From Phycisphaerae bacterium (GTDB taxonomy: Bacteria > Planctomycetota > Phycisphaerae > UBA1845), in assembly GCA_029260015.1 (NCBI GenBank), contig JAJDEB010000006.1, forward strand, positions 1 through 33,189: a stretch of 33,189 nt of DNA. Reading direction: 5' to 3'. Both the position numbers and the translations under genes were made by a program. Every line of letters begins with the position of its first letter. Within the stretch, counting starts at the first letter, position 1. The notes beneath the pieces were generated by a model. That model did no database searches and was not told where the DNA came from. It saw nothing but the letters and a program-made list of their open reading frames with translations. Below, in pieces: positions 1 to 8,078 of the stretch.

Positions 1-190
1 GCACTACAACGAACAACGTCCCCACGGCTCGCTGGGAAACCTGGCCCCCAGCGAATTCGCCAATGAAGGCCAGAAAGCCATGACCGAAGAGCGTCCCAAA
101 TTTCTCGTTACGATTGGTACAGAAATGGGGTAAGCGTCAAAAACCAAAACACTAACTCAACACGTGGATCAGTTTGAAGGGGAACGGTCA
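1..190 (+). mobile_element. Right end of an IS3-family insertion sequence
   Basis: The first 190 bases hold the last 43 codons of an IS3-type transposase followed by about 57 bases of non-coding terminus. The terminus at about 167-190 ends in GGGGAACGGTCA. IS3-family elements characteristically end in 5'-TGA...TCA-3', so the element probably stops at position 190. The left part lies outside the window. The exact outer edge is inferred because the partner repeat cannot be seen. Confidence 0.6.
2..133 (+). CDS. IS3-family transposase (integrase core), C-terminal fragment
   Basis: The open frame enters from the left edge and ends at TAA 131-133, giving 43 residues. It contains YNEQRPHGSLGNLAPSEFA, the hallmark end of the DDE integrase core (rve domain) of IS3-family OrfB transposases, where a YN..RPH.SLG..P..F motif follows the catalytic Glu. 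The catalytic DDE residues are upstream and not visible. The reading frame is intact as far as it can be followed, so the element could be complete to the left. Confidence 0.8.
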   Translation, partial: HYNEQRPHGSLGNLAPSEFANEGQKAMTEERPKFLVTIGTEMG

Positions 191-321
191 GGTCGGTTCT
201 ACGTTTCGGATGTACCTCTGTCTCTCGCCGAGGCAGTACGATTCTTCGTTCCGCGCGGCCTTAGAGCGGTAATCGGGCTAGAACTGTTTGTCACCGCCCT
301 GTCAAACGCGATTCATTTGTG

Positions 322-350
322 TTGACATCTGAGTCGAGCAGAAGTATATC
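322..350 (+). promoter_or_regulatory. Sigma70-type promoter of the first RND operon
   Basis: A perfect -35 box TTGACA (322-327) is followed after exactly 17 bases by TATATC (345-350). Transcription would begin near 357, about 23 bases before the GTG start at 380. It is the only strong promoter-like match seen upstream of the pump genes and lies about 130 bases beyond the IS3 end. The assignment rests on consensus match and spacing only. Confidence 0.6.
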
Positions 351-379
351 TTTCCGGCTGCCAGTGGAGAACCACAGAA

Positions 380-697
380 GTGTTCTTGATTCGCCCCATC
401 CAATTTTGCGTCATCATTGCGTTTATTGCGCCAGTGATCGGCGCGTCAATGATTGACACGCTCGGGCCCAACCGCGACGTTTGCGTGAAGGTTTTGTTGG
501 CCGATGCCGCACTCGCTTCGGAGCAAATCGATACCATTCCAGACGATCCGTCAGATGACGACATTCTACTCAATGTCGCTGTTTGGCCGCCTTGGCACGG
601 TCCCGACACCTGGGACATTGGCGATTCGCCATCTACATGCGTCACCGCGCGCCACAATCAGCAGGGCCGTGGGCCTCCGATTCAATACATAGCCTGA
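380..697 (+). CDS. Small exported hypothetical protein, first gene of the RND operon
   Basis: This is a 105-residue ORF with a GTG start. GGAGA (366-370) sits about 9 bases upstream, and a promoter-like element at 322-350 lies just in front. The N-terminus (IRPIQFCVIIAFIAPVIGAS) is hydrophobic and looks like a signal peptide. The rest is acidic in its middle (DDPSDDD) and Trp/Pro-rich (VAVWPPWHGPDTWD), ending in RGPPIQYIA. I do not recognise a family. Its place directly in front of an adaptor/pump/outer-membrane set suggests an accessory envelope protein, which is inference. A gap of 354 bases separates it from the adaptor gene, so co-transcription is not proven. Confidence 0.55.
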   Translation: MFLIRPIQFCVIIAFIAPVIGASMIDTLGPNRDVCVKVLLADAALASEQIDTIPDDPSDDDILLNVAVWPPWHGPDTWDIGDSPSTCVTARHNQQGRGPPIQYIA

Positions 698-1051
698 GCA
701 ATCGGCTCAAGCCTGCTTGGACCGCTTCGGTTGCCAGTGCATTGCATTGCGACCCAAACGGGCACACCGGATTGTTCCTCCCTATTCAAAGATTGATTGC
801 ATACGGTCTTGGCTGATCCGTTGTGCAGAGTGTTTGCCACTGCCTCGTGCATCGCCACGAAGCTTTGCGACACGCTGAACGGATTGACGCAGGCCGTTTG
901 CATCTTCTACCAATGTCAAACACAGATCCCGTACTCGAGAAATCGACGGACCTCAATTCAGCGTCAAATGAACCAATGGCGCTTACAAAAGAAACACTAC
1001 GGCCTGTCCGCAAATTGTCCGGGCCTACAGACCGTAAGCGAGTGAAGAATT
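698..1051. other. 354-base spacer without a convincing gene
   Basis: Short ORFs exist in several frames, but none has a good ribosome binding site together with a protein-like composition. The longest plus-strand candidate runs far into the adaptor gene in another frame. No strong terminator or promoter was recognised. Confidence 0.5.
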
Positions 1052-2179
1052 ATGAAGATTGCACAGATCCTGTTCATTTTCCTTTTGGTGATTGCCGCAA
1101 CCATCTCTGGGTGTACGCCTGCCGACGGGGCCCAGACAAAACATGCAGCCCATGGCGAACATGCCGAGCACGAACAGCACACGGTTTGGGTAACCAGCCC
1201 CAAGCAACAGGATGTGACGATCACCCAACAGTTCGTTTGCCTGATTCACTCGCGCCGCCATATCGAAGTCTGCACCCTTCAGAGTGGTTATCTCGAAGAA
1301 ATCACGGTCAAAGAGGGACAGAAGGTGACACAGAATGAACCGCTGTTCACGATCGTCCCTGCGCTCTACGCGGCGCGATTGGAGACCGAGCGGGCAGAGG
1401 CCCAAGTGGCACGAATTGAGTTTAACAACACCAAGAAACTGCTTGAGGAAAACGTCGTATCGAGTCAGGAGCTAGCGATTGCCGAGGCAAAGCTTGCCAA
1501 AGCCGAAGCCCACGTAAAGCTGGCTGAGGTCGAGCTTGAATTTACAGTGATCAAAGCGCCCTTCGACGGCATCATTGACCGACTGCACGAGCAACATGGA
1601 AGCCTTGTGGATGAAGGCGACGTTCTTACCACGTTGTCTGACAACAGCGTCATGTGGGTCTACTTCAACGTGCCGGAAGCCCAATACCTCGCATACATGG
1701 CCGACGAAAGCAACGCAACCGAGACCCACGAAATCGAACTTGTACTCGCGAATGGTCGCACGTTCTCTGAGTCTGGCGCGATCGGAGCCATTGAAGCCGA
1801 CTTCAATAACGAAACTGGCAACATCGCGTTCCGTGCGGACTTTCCGAATCCGAACTTCCTGCTGCGCCACGGACAGACCGGCAAGGTATTGATTCACCGA
1901 ACGTCGAAAGACGCCCTTGTCATTCCGCAACGAACAACCTTCACCGTCCTCGCCAAGCGATACGTTTTCGTCGTCGACGAAGACAACGTCATCCATCAGC
2001 GCGAGATCGTTATCGAACATGAGCTTGAAGACGTATTCGTCGTAAAGAGCGGTCTGTCCGTCAATGACAAGATCGTACTCGAAGGGGTCGCCCAGGTTCA
2101 TGACGGCCAAGAACTGAAACACTACGAATTCCGTTCGCCCGACGAGGCACTGTCCGACCAGAAGTTCCACGCCGAGTAA
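1052..2179 (+). CDS. RND efflux periplasmic adaptor (membrane fusion protein), lipoprotein
   Basis: This 375-residue protein is of the AcrA/MexA/HlyD type, which bridges an inner-membrane RND pump and a TolC-like channel. The first 20 residues form a lipoprotein signal ending in TISGC, so Cys21 would be lipidated. A His-rich stretch follows, with His at 31, 34, 37, 40 and 43. Then come the split biotinyl-lipoyl-like halves (SGYLEEITVKEGQKV and APFDGIIDRL) around a coiled-coil hairpin rich in Ala, Glu and Lys (about 105-160), and a beta-barrel (about 185-280). VMWVYFNVPEAQY is typical of adaptors that partner HAE1 pumps. It lies 84 bases before the pump gene. The His cluster could bind metal, but nothing else here shows a metal substrate. 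Confidence 0.9.
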   Translation: MKIAQILFIFLLVIAATISGCTPADGAQTKHAAHGEHAEHEQHTVWVTSPKQQDVTITQQFVCLIHSRRHIEVCTLQSGYLEEITVKEGQKVTQNEPLFTIVPALYAARLETERAEAQVARIEFNNTKKLLEENVVSSQELAIAEAKLAKAEAHVKLAEVELEFTVIKAPFDGIIDRLHEQHGSLVDEGDVLTTLSDNSVMWVYFNVPEAQYLAYMADESNATETHEIELVLANGRTFSESGAIGAIEADFNNETGNIAFRADFPNPNFLLRHGQTGKVLIHRTSKDALVIPQRTTFTVLAKRYVFVVDEDNVIHQREIVIEHELEDVFVVKSGLSVNDKIVLEGVAQVHDGQELKHYEFRSPDEALSDQKFHAE

Positions 2180-2180
2180 G

Positions 2181-2217
2181 GGTAACCACCGAATCAAAAT
2201 AACCACCGAATGTTACC
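2181..2217. repeat. Direct repeat nested in a short inverted repeat
   Basis: TAACCACCGAAT occurs at 2183-2194 and again at 2200-2211, a 17-base period. The pair is flanked by GGTAAC (2181-2186) and GTTACC (2212-2217), which are reverse complements. It lies just after the adaptor stop codon and before the pump ribosome binding site. It could form a hairpin that adjusts translation of the pump, or be a replication-slippage product. Confidence 0.5.
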
Positions 2218-2263
2218 AGACAGCAGTCGCGCAAAGGTAATGAAACGCGAGTAAGGCGGAAGC

Positions 2264-5200
2264 ATGTTTACAAAAATCCTATACCGGCCCGCACTGGCGA
2301 TTGTGATCTCGATCATCCTCGTCTTTCTGGGCATACTGGGGATCGTCACGCTCCCCATCTCGCAGTACCCGTCGATCGCACCGCCGACCGTCGAAGTCGC
2401 TGTCGCCTACCCCGGCGCAAGCGCCAACGTCCTGGTCGACTCGGTCCTCATCCCGCTCGAACAATCGATCAACGGCGTACAGAACATGCGCTACATCGCC
2501 TCGGACGCTACCAGCGCCGGCGAAGCCACCATCCGAATCTACTTCGAACCCGGCACCGATCCGAACATCAACGTCGTCAACGTGCAGAACCGGGTCAACA
2601 TCGTCATGAGTCGGCTCCCTCCGCTCGTGCAGCGCGAGGGCATCCTCGTCAGCCAGGTTGTGCCGAGTCTGCTGATGTACGTCAACATCTTCAGCACCGA
2701 CCCGGGCGCCGATCAGGCGTTTCTGTACAACTTTGCAAACGCGAACGTCATGCCGGTGCTCAAGCGAATTCAAGGCATGGGCCTGCCGCGCAACCTCGGA
2801 AACCGCGCCTACGCCATGCGCATCTGGCTGAACCCCGAAAGGATGCGGGCATACCATGTCTCATCCGAAGACGTAATGGAAGCCCTAGCGGACCAGAGCG
2901 TCATCGGCTCGCCGGGCCGCCTCGGTCAGGCAACAGGCAAGACATCGCAGTCGCTCGAATACGTGCTGACCTACGTCGGACGATTCGACAAACCCGAGCA
3001 GTACGCAAACATCATTCTGAGAGCCAACCCGGAAGGTGAAATCCTGCGACTCAAAGACGTCGCCGAAGTCGAACTCGGATCTGAATTCTTCGACATTTAT
3101 TCCGACATCGACGGCCACCCTGCCGCCTCCATTGTGTTGAAGCAGGCCCCGAACTCCAACGCCAGCGCGGTCATCGAAGAAGTCAAACGCGAACTCGACG
3201 CCATCAAGAAGGAATCCTTCACCCCCGGAATGGATTACCAGATCGCCTATGACGTCTCTAAGTTCCTCGACGCCTCGATCGAAAAAGTCGTCCATACGCT
3301 GTTAGAAGCGTTCGTCCTCGTCTGTCTCGTGGTGTACATGTTCCTTGGCGACCTCCGATCGACCCTCATCCCGACCTTGGCAGTTCCGGTTTCTTTGATC
3401 GGATCGTTCTTCGTCATCCAACTGCTCGGTCTATCCATTAACCTGATCACGCTTTTCGCTATGGTGCTCGCGATCGGTGTCGTCGTCGACAATGCCATCG
3501 TAGTCGTCGAAGCGGTCCACGCAAAAATGCACGAAAAGTTTCTGTCGCCCTATCGCGCATCGATGGAGGTTCTGCATGAGATCAGCGGCGCGATCATCGC
3601 CATCACACTGGTGATGGCCGCCGTGTTCGTACCGGTCACTTTTGTACCCGGCGCCGTCGGCACCTTTTATGCCCAGTTCGGCATCACCATGGCGACGGCG
3701 ATCATCCTCTCGGGCCTCGTTGCATTGACGCTGACGCCCGTGCTATGCGCGATGATTCTCAAACCCTATCAACACAATCAAAAGAAGGGACCCAAGAAAC
3801 GTCTTGGCCTTCGCGCCACCCTGACCTACATATTCGTCGGTCTGCCAATTCTGGCGCTCATCACCTACTTGTCATACTACCTTTGGGGAACAGTGGGCTT
3901 CCTGATCATGCTCGTCCCCATCGTTCAGCGTCCCTTCGACCGTGCCGTCGAGTGGGCGGTCGCCGCCTATGCCAGCCTCCTTCGTGGCATCGTCAGGCTC
4001 CGATTGTTCACGTTGATCGCCGTCGGCGCATTCGCGTTCGGCGTCTATGCGGTGGGCCGTGAACTTCCCAGCGGATTCATCCCGAACGAAGATCAGGGCG
4101 TCATCTACGGAATCATTCAGACACCCCCGGGGTCGACCCTCGAATACACCAACGCAAAGTCCCACGAACTTCAGGAGATCGCGAAGGAACTCGAAGAAAT
4201 CACCTCCGTCACGTCGCTGGCCGGCTACGAGGTGCTGACCGAAGGACGCGGTTCAAACGCCGGAACTTGCATCATCAACCTCAAAAGCTGGGCCAAGCGC
4301 AAACTGACAGCTCGTGACATCATCGAAGAGCTCGAGGAAAAGTGCCAACGCGTGACCAACGTGAAGATCGAATTCTTCGAACCGCCAGCCGTCCCCGGCC
4401 TCGGAGCCGCCGGCGGTTTCTCCATGCGACTTCTCGATAAGACGAATCAACTCGACTATGCGCGCCTCGGCGAAGTGACCGACGAGTTCATGGCCGCCCT
4501 GTCGCAGCGCAAAGAGCTTAAGGGTTTGTTCACGTTGTTTACCAGTGACTATCCGCAATACGAGATTGTCATCAACAACGACATCGCAATGCAGAAAGGC
4601 GTATCGATTCGCAAAGCGCTCGACAACCTTAACATCCTCATCGGCAGTACCTACGAACAAGGCTTTGTTCGCTTCGGACAGTTTTACAAGGTGTACGTAC
4701 AGTCGGCTCCGGAGTTTCGCCGGTACCCCACAGACCTCGACAACATGTTCGTCGAGAATGAAAGCGGAGAAGTCGTTCCTTACTCGGCATTCATGCAGAT
4801 CAAACTAAAACAAGGGCTGAACGAAATTACCCGCTACAACTTGTACCCGTCGGCATCCATTCAAGGTGCGCCGGCTGCGGGATACAGCAGCGGGCAGGCA
4901 ATCAAGGCCATCAAGGAAGTCGCAGCCGAAACGTTACCTAACGGTTTCGACATCGGATGGGAAGGCATGTCTTTCGACGAAGCGAAGACAGGGAACGAAG
5001 CCATCTATCTGTTCATCATCGTCGTGGTATTTGTGTATCTGGTTCTCGTGGCCCAGTACGAAAGCTTTCTTCTGCCGATGGCTGTCATCGCCTCGCTGCC
5101 CGTCGGTCTGTTTGGATCGTTTCTGTTTCTGCGAATGCTCGGATTGTCCAACGATGTCTACGCCCAGATTGGCCTGATCATGCTGGTCGGACTTTTGGGC

Positions 5201-5578
5201 AAGAATGCGATCCTGGTCGTCGAGTTCGCTGTGCAGCGTCGCCGCGAAGGCATACCGCTCCACGAAGCCGCGGTAGAAGGCGGCAAGTTGCGATTGCGAC
5301 CGATCCAGATGACGTCATTCGCGTTTATCTCCGGGCTGATCCCGCTCGTGGGCGCTACCGGTGCAGGGGCCATCGGAAACCGCACGATCGGCGCGACGGG
5401 TGTCGGCGGCATGTTGCTGGGCACGATTGCAGGCGTCGTGATCATCCCCGGACTTTACTACATCTTTGGCAGAATAAGCGATGGGCGAAAGCTTCTTCGC
5501 GACGAGGTGGACGAACCATTGAGCGAAGCCTTTGAGCACGACCTTATTCCTGAGGAGCGCGCCGATGAGCGCGGTTGA
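2264..5578 (+). CDS. RND efflux pump, inner-membrane permease (HAE1/AcrB-like)
   Basis: This 1104-residue proton-driven transporter would export hydrophobic or amphiphilic compounds. The first helix and PISQYPSIAPPTVEV match the AcrB N-terminus. Two blocks of hydrophobic helices surround the two large periplasmic loops. In TM4 the usual Asp-Asp pair is Asp409-Asn410 (VVDNAIVVVE); in TM10 the conserved Lys is present as Lys980 (GLLGKNAILVVEF). GATGAGAIGNRTIG lies in the last helices. The loop between TM6 and TM7 carries extra hydrophobic segments (about 520-570), as in longer HAE1 pumps. The start fits AAGGCGGA about 8 bases upstream. Its last 14 bases overlap the next gene, so the two are translationally coupled. 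Confidence 0.95.
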   Translation: MFTKILYRPALAIVISIILVFLGILGIVTLPISQYPSIAPPTVEVAVAYPGASANVLVDSVLIPLEQSINGVQNMRYIASDATSAGEATIRIYFEPGTDPNINVVNVQNRVNIVMSRLPPLVQREGILVSQVVPSLLMYVNIFSTDPGADQAFLYNFANANVMPVLKRIQGMGLPRNLGNRAYAMRIWLNPERMRAYHVSSEDVMEALADQSVIGSPGRLGQATGKTSQSLEYVLTYVGRFDKPEQYANIILRANPEGEILRLKDVAEVELGSEFFDIYSDIDGHPAASIVLKQAPNSNASAVIEEVKRELDAIKKESFTPGMDYQIAYDVSKFLDASIEKVVHTLLEAFVLVCLVVYMFLGDLRSTLIPTLAVPVSLIGSFFVIQLLGLSINLITLFAMVLAIGVVVDNAIVVVEAVHAKMHEKFLSPYRASMEVLHEISGAIIAITLVMAAVFVPVTFVPGAVGTFYAQFGITMATAIILSGLVALTLTPVLCAMILKPYQHNQKKGPKKRLGLRATLTYIFVGLPILALITYLSYYLWGTVGFLIMLVPIVQRPFDRAVEWAVAAYASLLRGIVRLRLFTLIAVGAFAFGVYAVGRELPSGFIPNEDQGVIYGIIQTPPGSTLEYTNAKSHELQEIAKELEEITSVTSLAGYEVLTEGRGSNAGTCIINLKSWAKRKLTARDIIEELEEKCQRVTNVKIEFFEPPAVPGLGAAGGFSMRLLDKTNQLDYARLGEVTDEFMAALSQRKELKGLFTLFTSDYPQYEIVINNDIAMQKGVSIRKALDNLNILIGSTYEQGFVRFGQFYKVYVQSAPEFRRYPTDLDNMFVENESGEVVPYSAFMQIKLKQGLNEITRYNLYPSASIQGAPAAGYSSGQAIKAIKEVAAETLPNGFDIGWEGMSFDEAKTGNEAIYLFIIVVVFVYLVLVAQYESFLLPMAVIASLPVGLFGSFLFLRMLGLSNDVYAQIGLIMLVGLLGKNAILVVEFAVQRRREGIPLHEAAVEGGKLRLRPIQMTSFAFISGLIPLVGATGAGAIGNRTIGATGVGGMLLGTIAGVVIIPGLYYIFGRISDGRKLLRDEVDEPLSEAFEHDLIPEERADERG

Positions 5579-7175
5579 TATGGCCACACGATTCAGAACA
5601 ATCGCCCAATTCATGCGCGCAATGCCCGTGATCGTTGGAACGATCGCCTGCACTCTCGCTCTCTTTTTGCCAGCATGCCAGATACCCGACGTTCGTTTCG
5701 CAGAAACCGGGCCCGAACTGCCGGACGCCTTCCCCACGGCCTTTCCGGGCGCAAACGATGCAGAAAGTTCCGCGCAGGTCAGCGTTGAAGATTTCTTCGG
5801 CGATCCGGTGCTGACCGAACTCATCCAACAGGCGCTGGCCCATAACCAGGAACTGAAAATCCTTGGGGAAGAGATTCGAATTGCCGGTAATGATGTCCTC
5901 GCCCGGCAAGGTGCATACCTTCCGTTCGTGGAACTGAAAGCCGGTGCGTCGCTCACAAAGACACCGCGATTCACGCCGGATGGTGCCGTCGAAGAAGAGC
6001 TGGAAGCCGTTCCTGGTTCGATTCGTCGGCGCCCGCGACTGACCAGAGAAGGCGAGATCGAAGTGGAACATGAGGAAGTGCCGGGCCGGCATTTCCCCGA
6101 ACCACTGCCCAACTTCCTGGTGGCTGCCGAGTTTTCTTGGGAGCTGGATATCTGGCGGCAACTTCGCAACGCTCAAGATGCGACGTCGCTGCGCTATCTT
6201 GCGACAAACGAGGGGCGAAAATATGTCGTGACACGCCTGGTCGCAGAAGTCGCGGAAAGTTACTACGAATTGCTGGCGCTCGACGAGCGCTTGAAAGTCA
6301 TTGAACAGACGATCGCATTGCAGCAGCAAAGTCTGGAAGTCGCGAAGGCAAAGAAAGCAGCCGCCCGGGGGACCGAACTCGCAGTCAAGCGCTTCCAGGC
6401 CGAGGTACAAAAGAACCAGAGCGAGCGGATGATCGTCAAGCAGGAAATCGTCAAAGCCGAAAACCGAATCAACCTGCTACTTGGTCGATTCCCGCAAACA
6501 ATAAAACGTGGTCGCGTCAACTTCCTGGAACTCAACATCGATGCGCTGAGCGTCGGCGTTTCGCCAGACCTGCTGCAAAATCGTCCGGACATTCGCAGGG
6601 CTGAGCTTGAAGTGCAGTCGAGCGGGTTCGACGTGAAAGCCGCCCGCGCGGAATTCCTCCCGAAACTGAGGCTCACCGGTGGGGTGGGGTATGAAGCCTA
6701 CAACACGCGTTTTCTCCTCGAAACCCCCGAGTCGCTCGCGTGGAACATTGCCGGTGGACTGACCGCACCGCTGATTAACCGCAAGGCAATCGAAGCTGAA
6801 TTCATGACGGCGAACGCGAAGCAACTCAGCGCAATTTACGAGTACCAACGCACGGTGCTGAATGCGTTTATGGAAGTCGCCAACCGCGTTTCCATGGTTC
6901 AGAATTTTCGAAAAAGCATTGAGTTGAAACAGCAGCAATTGCAATCGCTGGAAGAATCGGTCGCATCCGCCAGCCAACTGTTCCAAAACGCCCGCGAGGA
7001 ATACAGCGAGGTTCTCTTCGCACAGCGGGACTTGCTGGAAGCAAGATTGGTATTGATCGAAACCAAAAAGGAGCAACTCGCGGCCATCGTCAACGCCTAC
7101 CAGGCCCTCGGCGGCGGCAGCATCATTTCGGGCGCTGGAGGTTTGGGTTCGGATCACCAAGAGACAAATGGTTGA
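5565..7175 (+). CDS. Outer-membrane efflux lipoprotein (TolC/NodT family)
   Basis: The ATG at 5565 is chosen because GAGGAG (5552-5557) lies 7 bases upstream and the start sits inside the last codons of the pump gene; a start at 5532 in the same frame is less likely. The 536-residue product has a signal ending in LPAC, with Cys38 as lipid site. Two outer-membrane-efflux repeats follow, with long coiled-coil segments (for example LDERLKVIEQTIALQQQSL) and the signature LLQNRPDIRRAELEV. An extra charged Glu/Arg-rich insertion lies at about 135-185. It forms the exit channel for the pump and adaptor, and may also serve the second RND locus, which lacks such a gene. Confidence 0.92.
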   Translation: MSAVDMATRFRTIAQFMRAMPVIVGTIACTLALFLPACQIPDVRFAETGPELPDAFPTAFPGANDAESSAQVSVEDFFGDPVLTELIQQALAHNQELKILGEEIRIAGNDVLARQGAYLPFVELKAGASLTKTPRFTPDGAVEEELEAVPGSIRRRPRLTREGEIEVEHEEVPGRHFPEPLPNFLVAAEFSWELDIWRQLRNAQDATSLRYLATNEGRKYVVTRLVAEVAESYYELLALDERLKVIEQTIALQQQSLEVAKAKKAAARGTELAVKRFQAEVQKNQSERMIVKQEIVKAENRINLLLGRFPQTIKRGRVNFLELNIDALSVGVSPDLLQNRPDIRRAELEVQSSGFDVKAARAEFLPKLRLTGGVGYEAYNTRFLLETPESLAWNIAGGLTAPLINRKAIEAEFMTANAKQLSAIYEYQRTVLNAFMEVANRVSMVQNFRKSIELKQQQLQSLEESVASASQLFQNAREEYSEVLFAQRDLLEARLVLIETKKEQLAAIVNAYQALGGGSIISGAGGLGSDHQETNG

Positions 7176-7355
7176 GCATCGCGCAAGGCGATTCTGCGAG
7201 GGTCTAAAATGTAAACGCGCCGTTGATTGCACGCAAGATAGCCGCTTAGAGGCAGGTTGGTGAGCACAGCATTCCAGTAGTAGGCAGCGGCGTCCCCTGT
7301 TAACCGGCCGCATTGCGCACCGGCCCCGTTCTTGCTATTATCCAAAGTTCGAAAA
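7176..7355. other. Spacer after the RND operon
   Basis: About 180 bases between the outer-membrane gene and the degenerate transposon. No strong terminator hairpin or gene is evident. Confidence 0.4.
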
Positions 7356-7946
7356 AGGTTGCTTTCGGGGAGATTCTGCCATCACACCAGCGTTGCACGG
7401 TGTCGCATTTCTTCGCTCATGGCCGCCAATCGCCGATTTCCTCAATTGCTGATTCTTATTTTGCGACCCATTTCCACTCGATGCGGTCGGGTACTGCAGC
7501 GCTTTTGGCCGCGCTTTCGATTCGGCTGAATTCGTTGACTCAACCGCCCGCTCGAAATGCTCATCGGTGACTTGAAGATAGCCGATGGTTTTCTCCACGA
7601 TCCAGCGGTGTTTGTACCTTCGCAGCGAGCGGCCATCCTGCATGGCCTTCTTTTTGCGGTTCGACCGATGCGGACAAGTCAACTCAATTCACCGATGCTT
7701 CAATCGCCAGCGCAGCCAATCAGCATCGTATGCATTGTCGGCAATCAATCGTCTGGGTTTGCGCCGCGGCGCACCACCCCGTTTTCTCGAAACGCTCACC
7801 GTCTTAAACGTGTCTTTGCAGAGCGTGACTTCAGCCGGCGACGCAGAGGTGATTCGCAGTCCAAGAGGTACACCCGCGCCGTCTGCCACCACCATAAGCT
7901 TTGTACCCTTGCCCAGTGCATACGAATGTGAATGACGGACTAACAT
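7338..7946 (-). pseudogene. Degenerate IS5-family transposase with in-frame stop
   Basis: Two minus-strand ORFs, 7946-7689 and 7682-7338, share one frame and are separated by a single TGA at 7689-7691. Read through, the protein matches the central and C-terminal part of IS5-family DDE transposases: GKGTKLMVVADGAGVPLG, then PRRLIADNAYDAD with a catalytic Asp, then IELTCPHRSNRKKK, then RRYKHRWIVEKTIGYL with the catalytic Glu. The stop falls where related proteins have Gly (KHRG-IEL), so GGA to TGA is the simplest explanation. The N-terminal third with the first Asp is missing. After GYLQ the frame stops resembling the family, so the 3' end is also lost or frameshifted. It is not functional. Confidence 0.8.
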
Positions 7947-8018
7947 TGGCTGTGGTACAACGTTCAGGCCATGTCAATAAAATGGTTTGCAGTCAACTAA
8001 AATGCGTCATAATAGGGA

Positions 8019-8049
8019 GTGTTGGCCCGGATATTCAATAGGCCAGCAC
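8019..8049 (-). terminator. Possible terminator hairpin after the second RND pump
   Basis: GTGTTGGCC (8019-8027) and GGCCAGCAC (8041-8049) pair over 9 bases with one mismatch around a 13-base loop. It lies 30 bases beyond the stop of the minus-strand pump gene. No clear run of T follows on the minus strand, so it may be an attenuating or protective hairpin. Confidence 0.35.
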
Positions 8050-8078
8050 CGTCTCTGTCGAATTATAGGGTCGGGCAA

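Noticed and set aside
823..1338. 171-codon plus-strand ORF overlapping the adaptor gene
   Set aside because: It overlaps the clear adaptor gene in another frame and has no ribosome binding site or protein-like composition after 1052.
2183..2211. CRISPR-like direct repeat
   Set aside because: Only two 12-base copies exist with a 5-base gap. No spacer array or cas gene is present in the window, and the 26334-26384 repeats have no spacers either.
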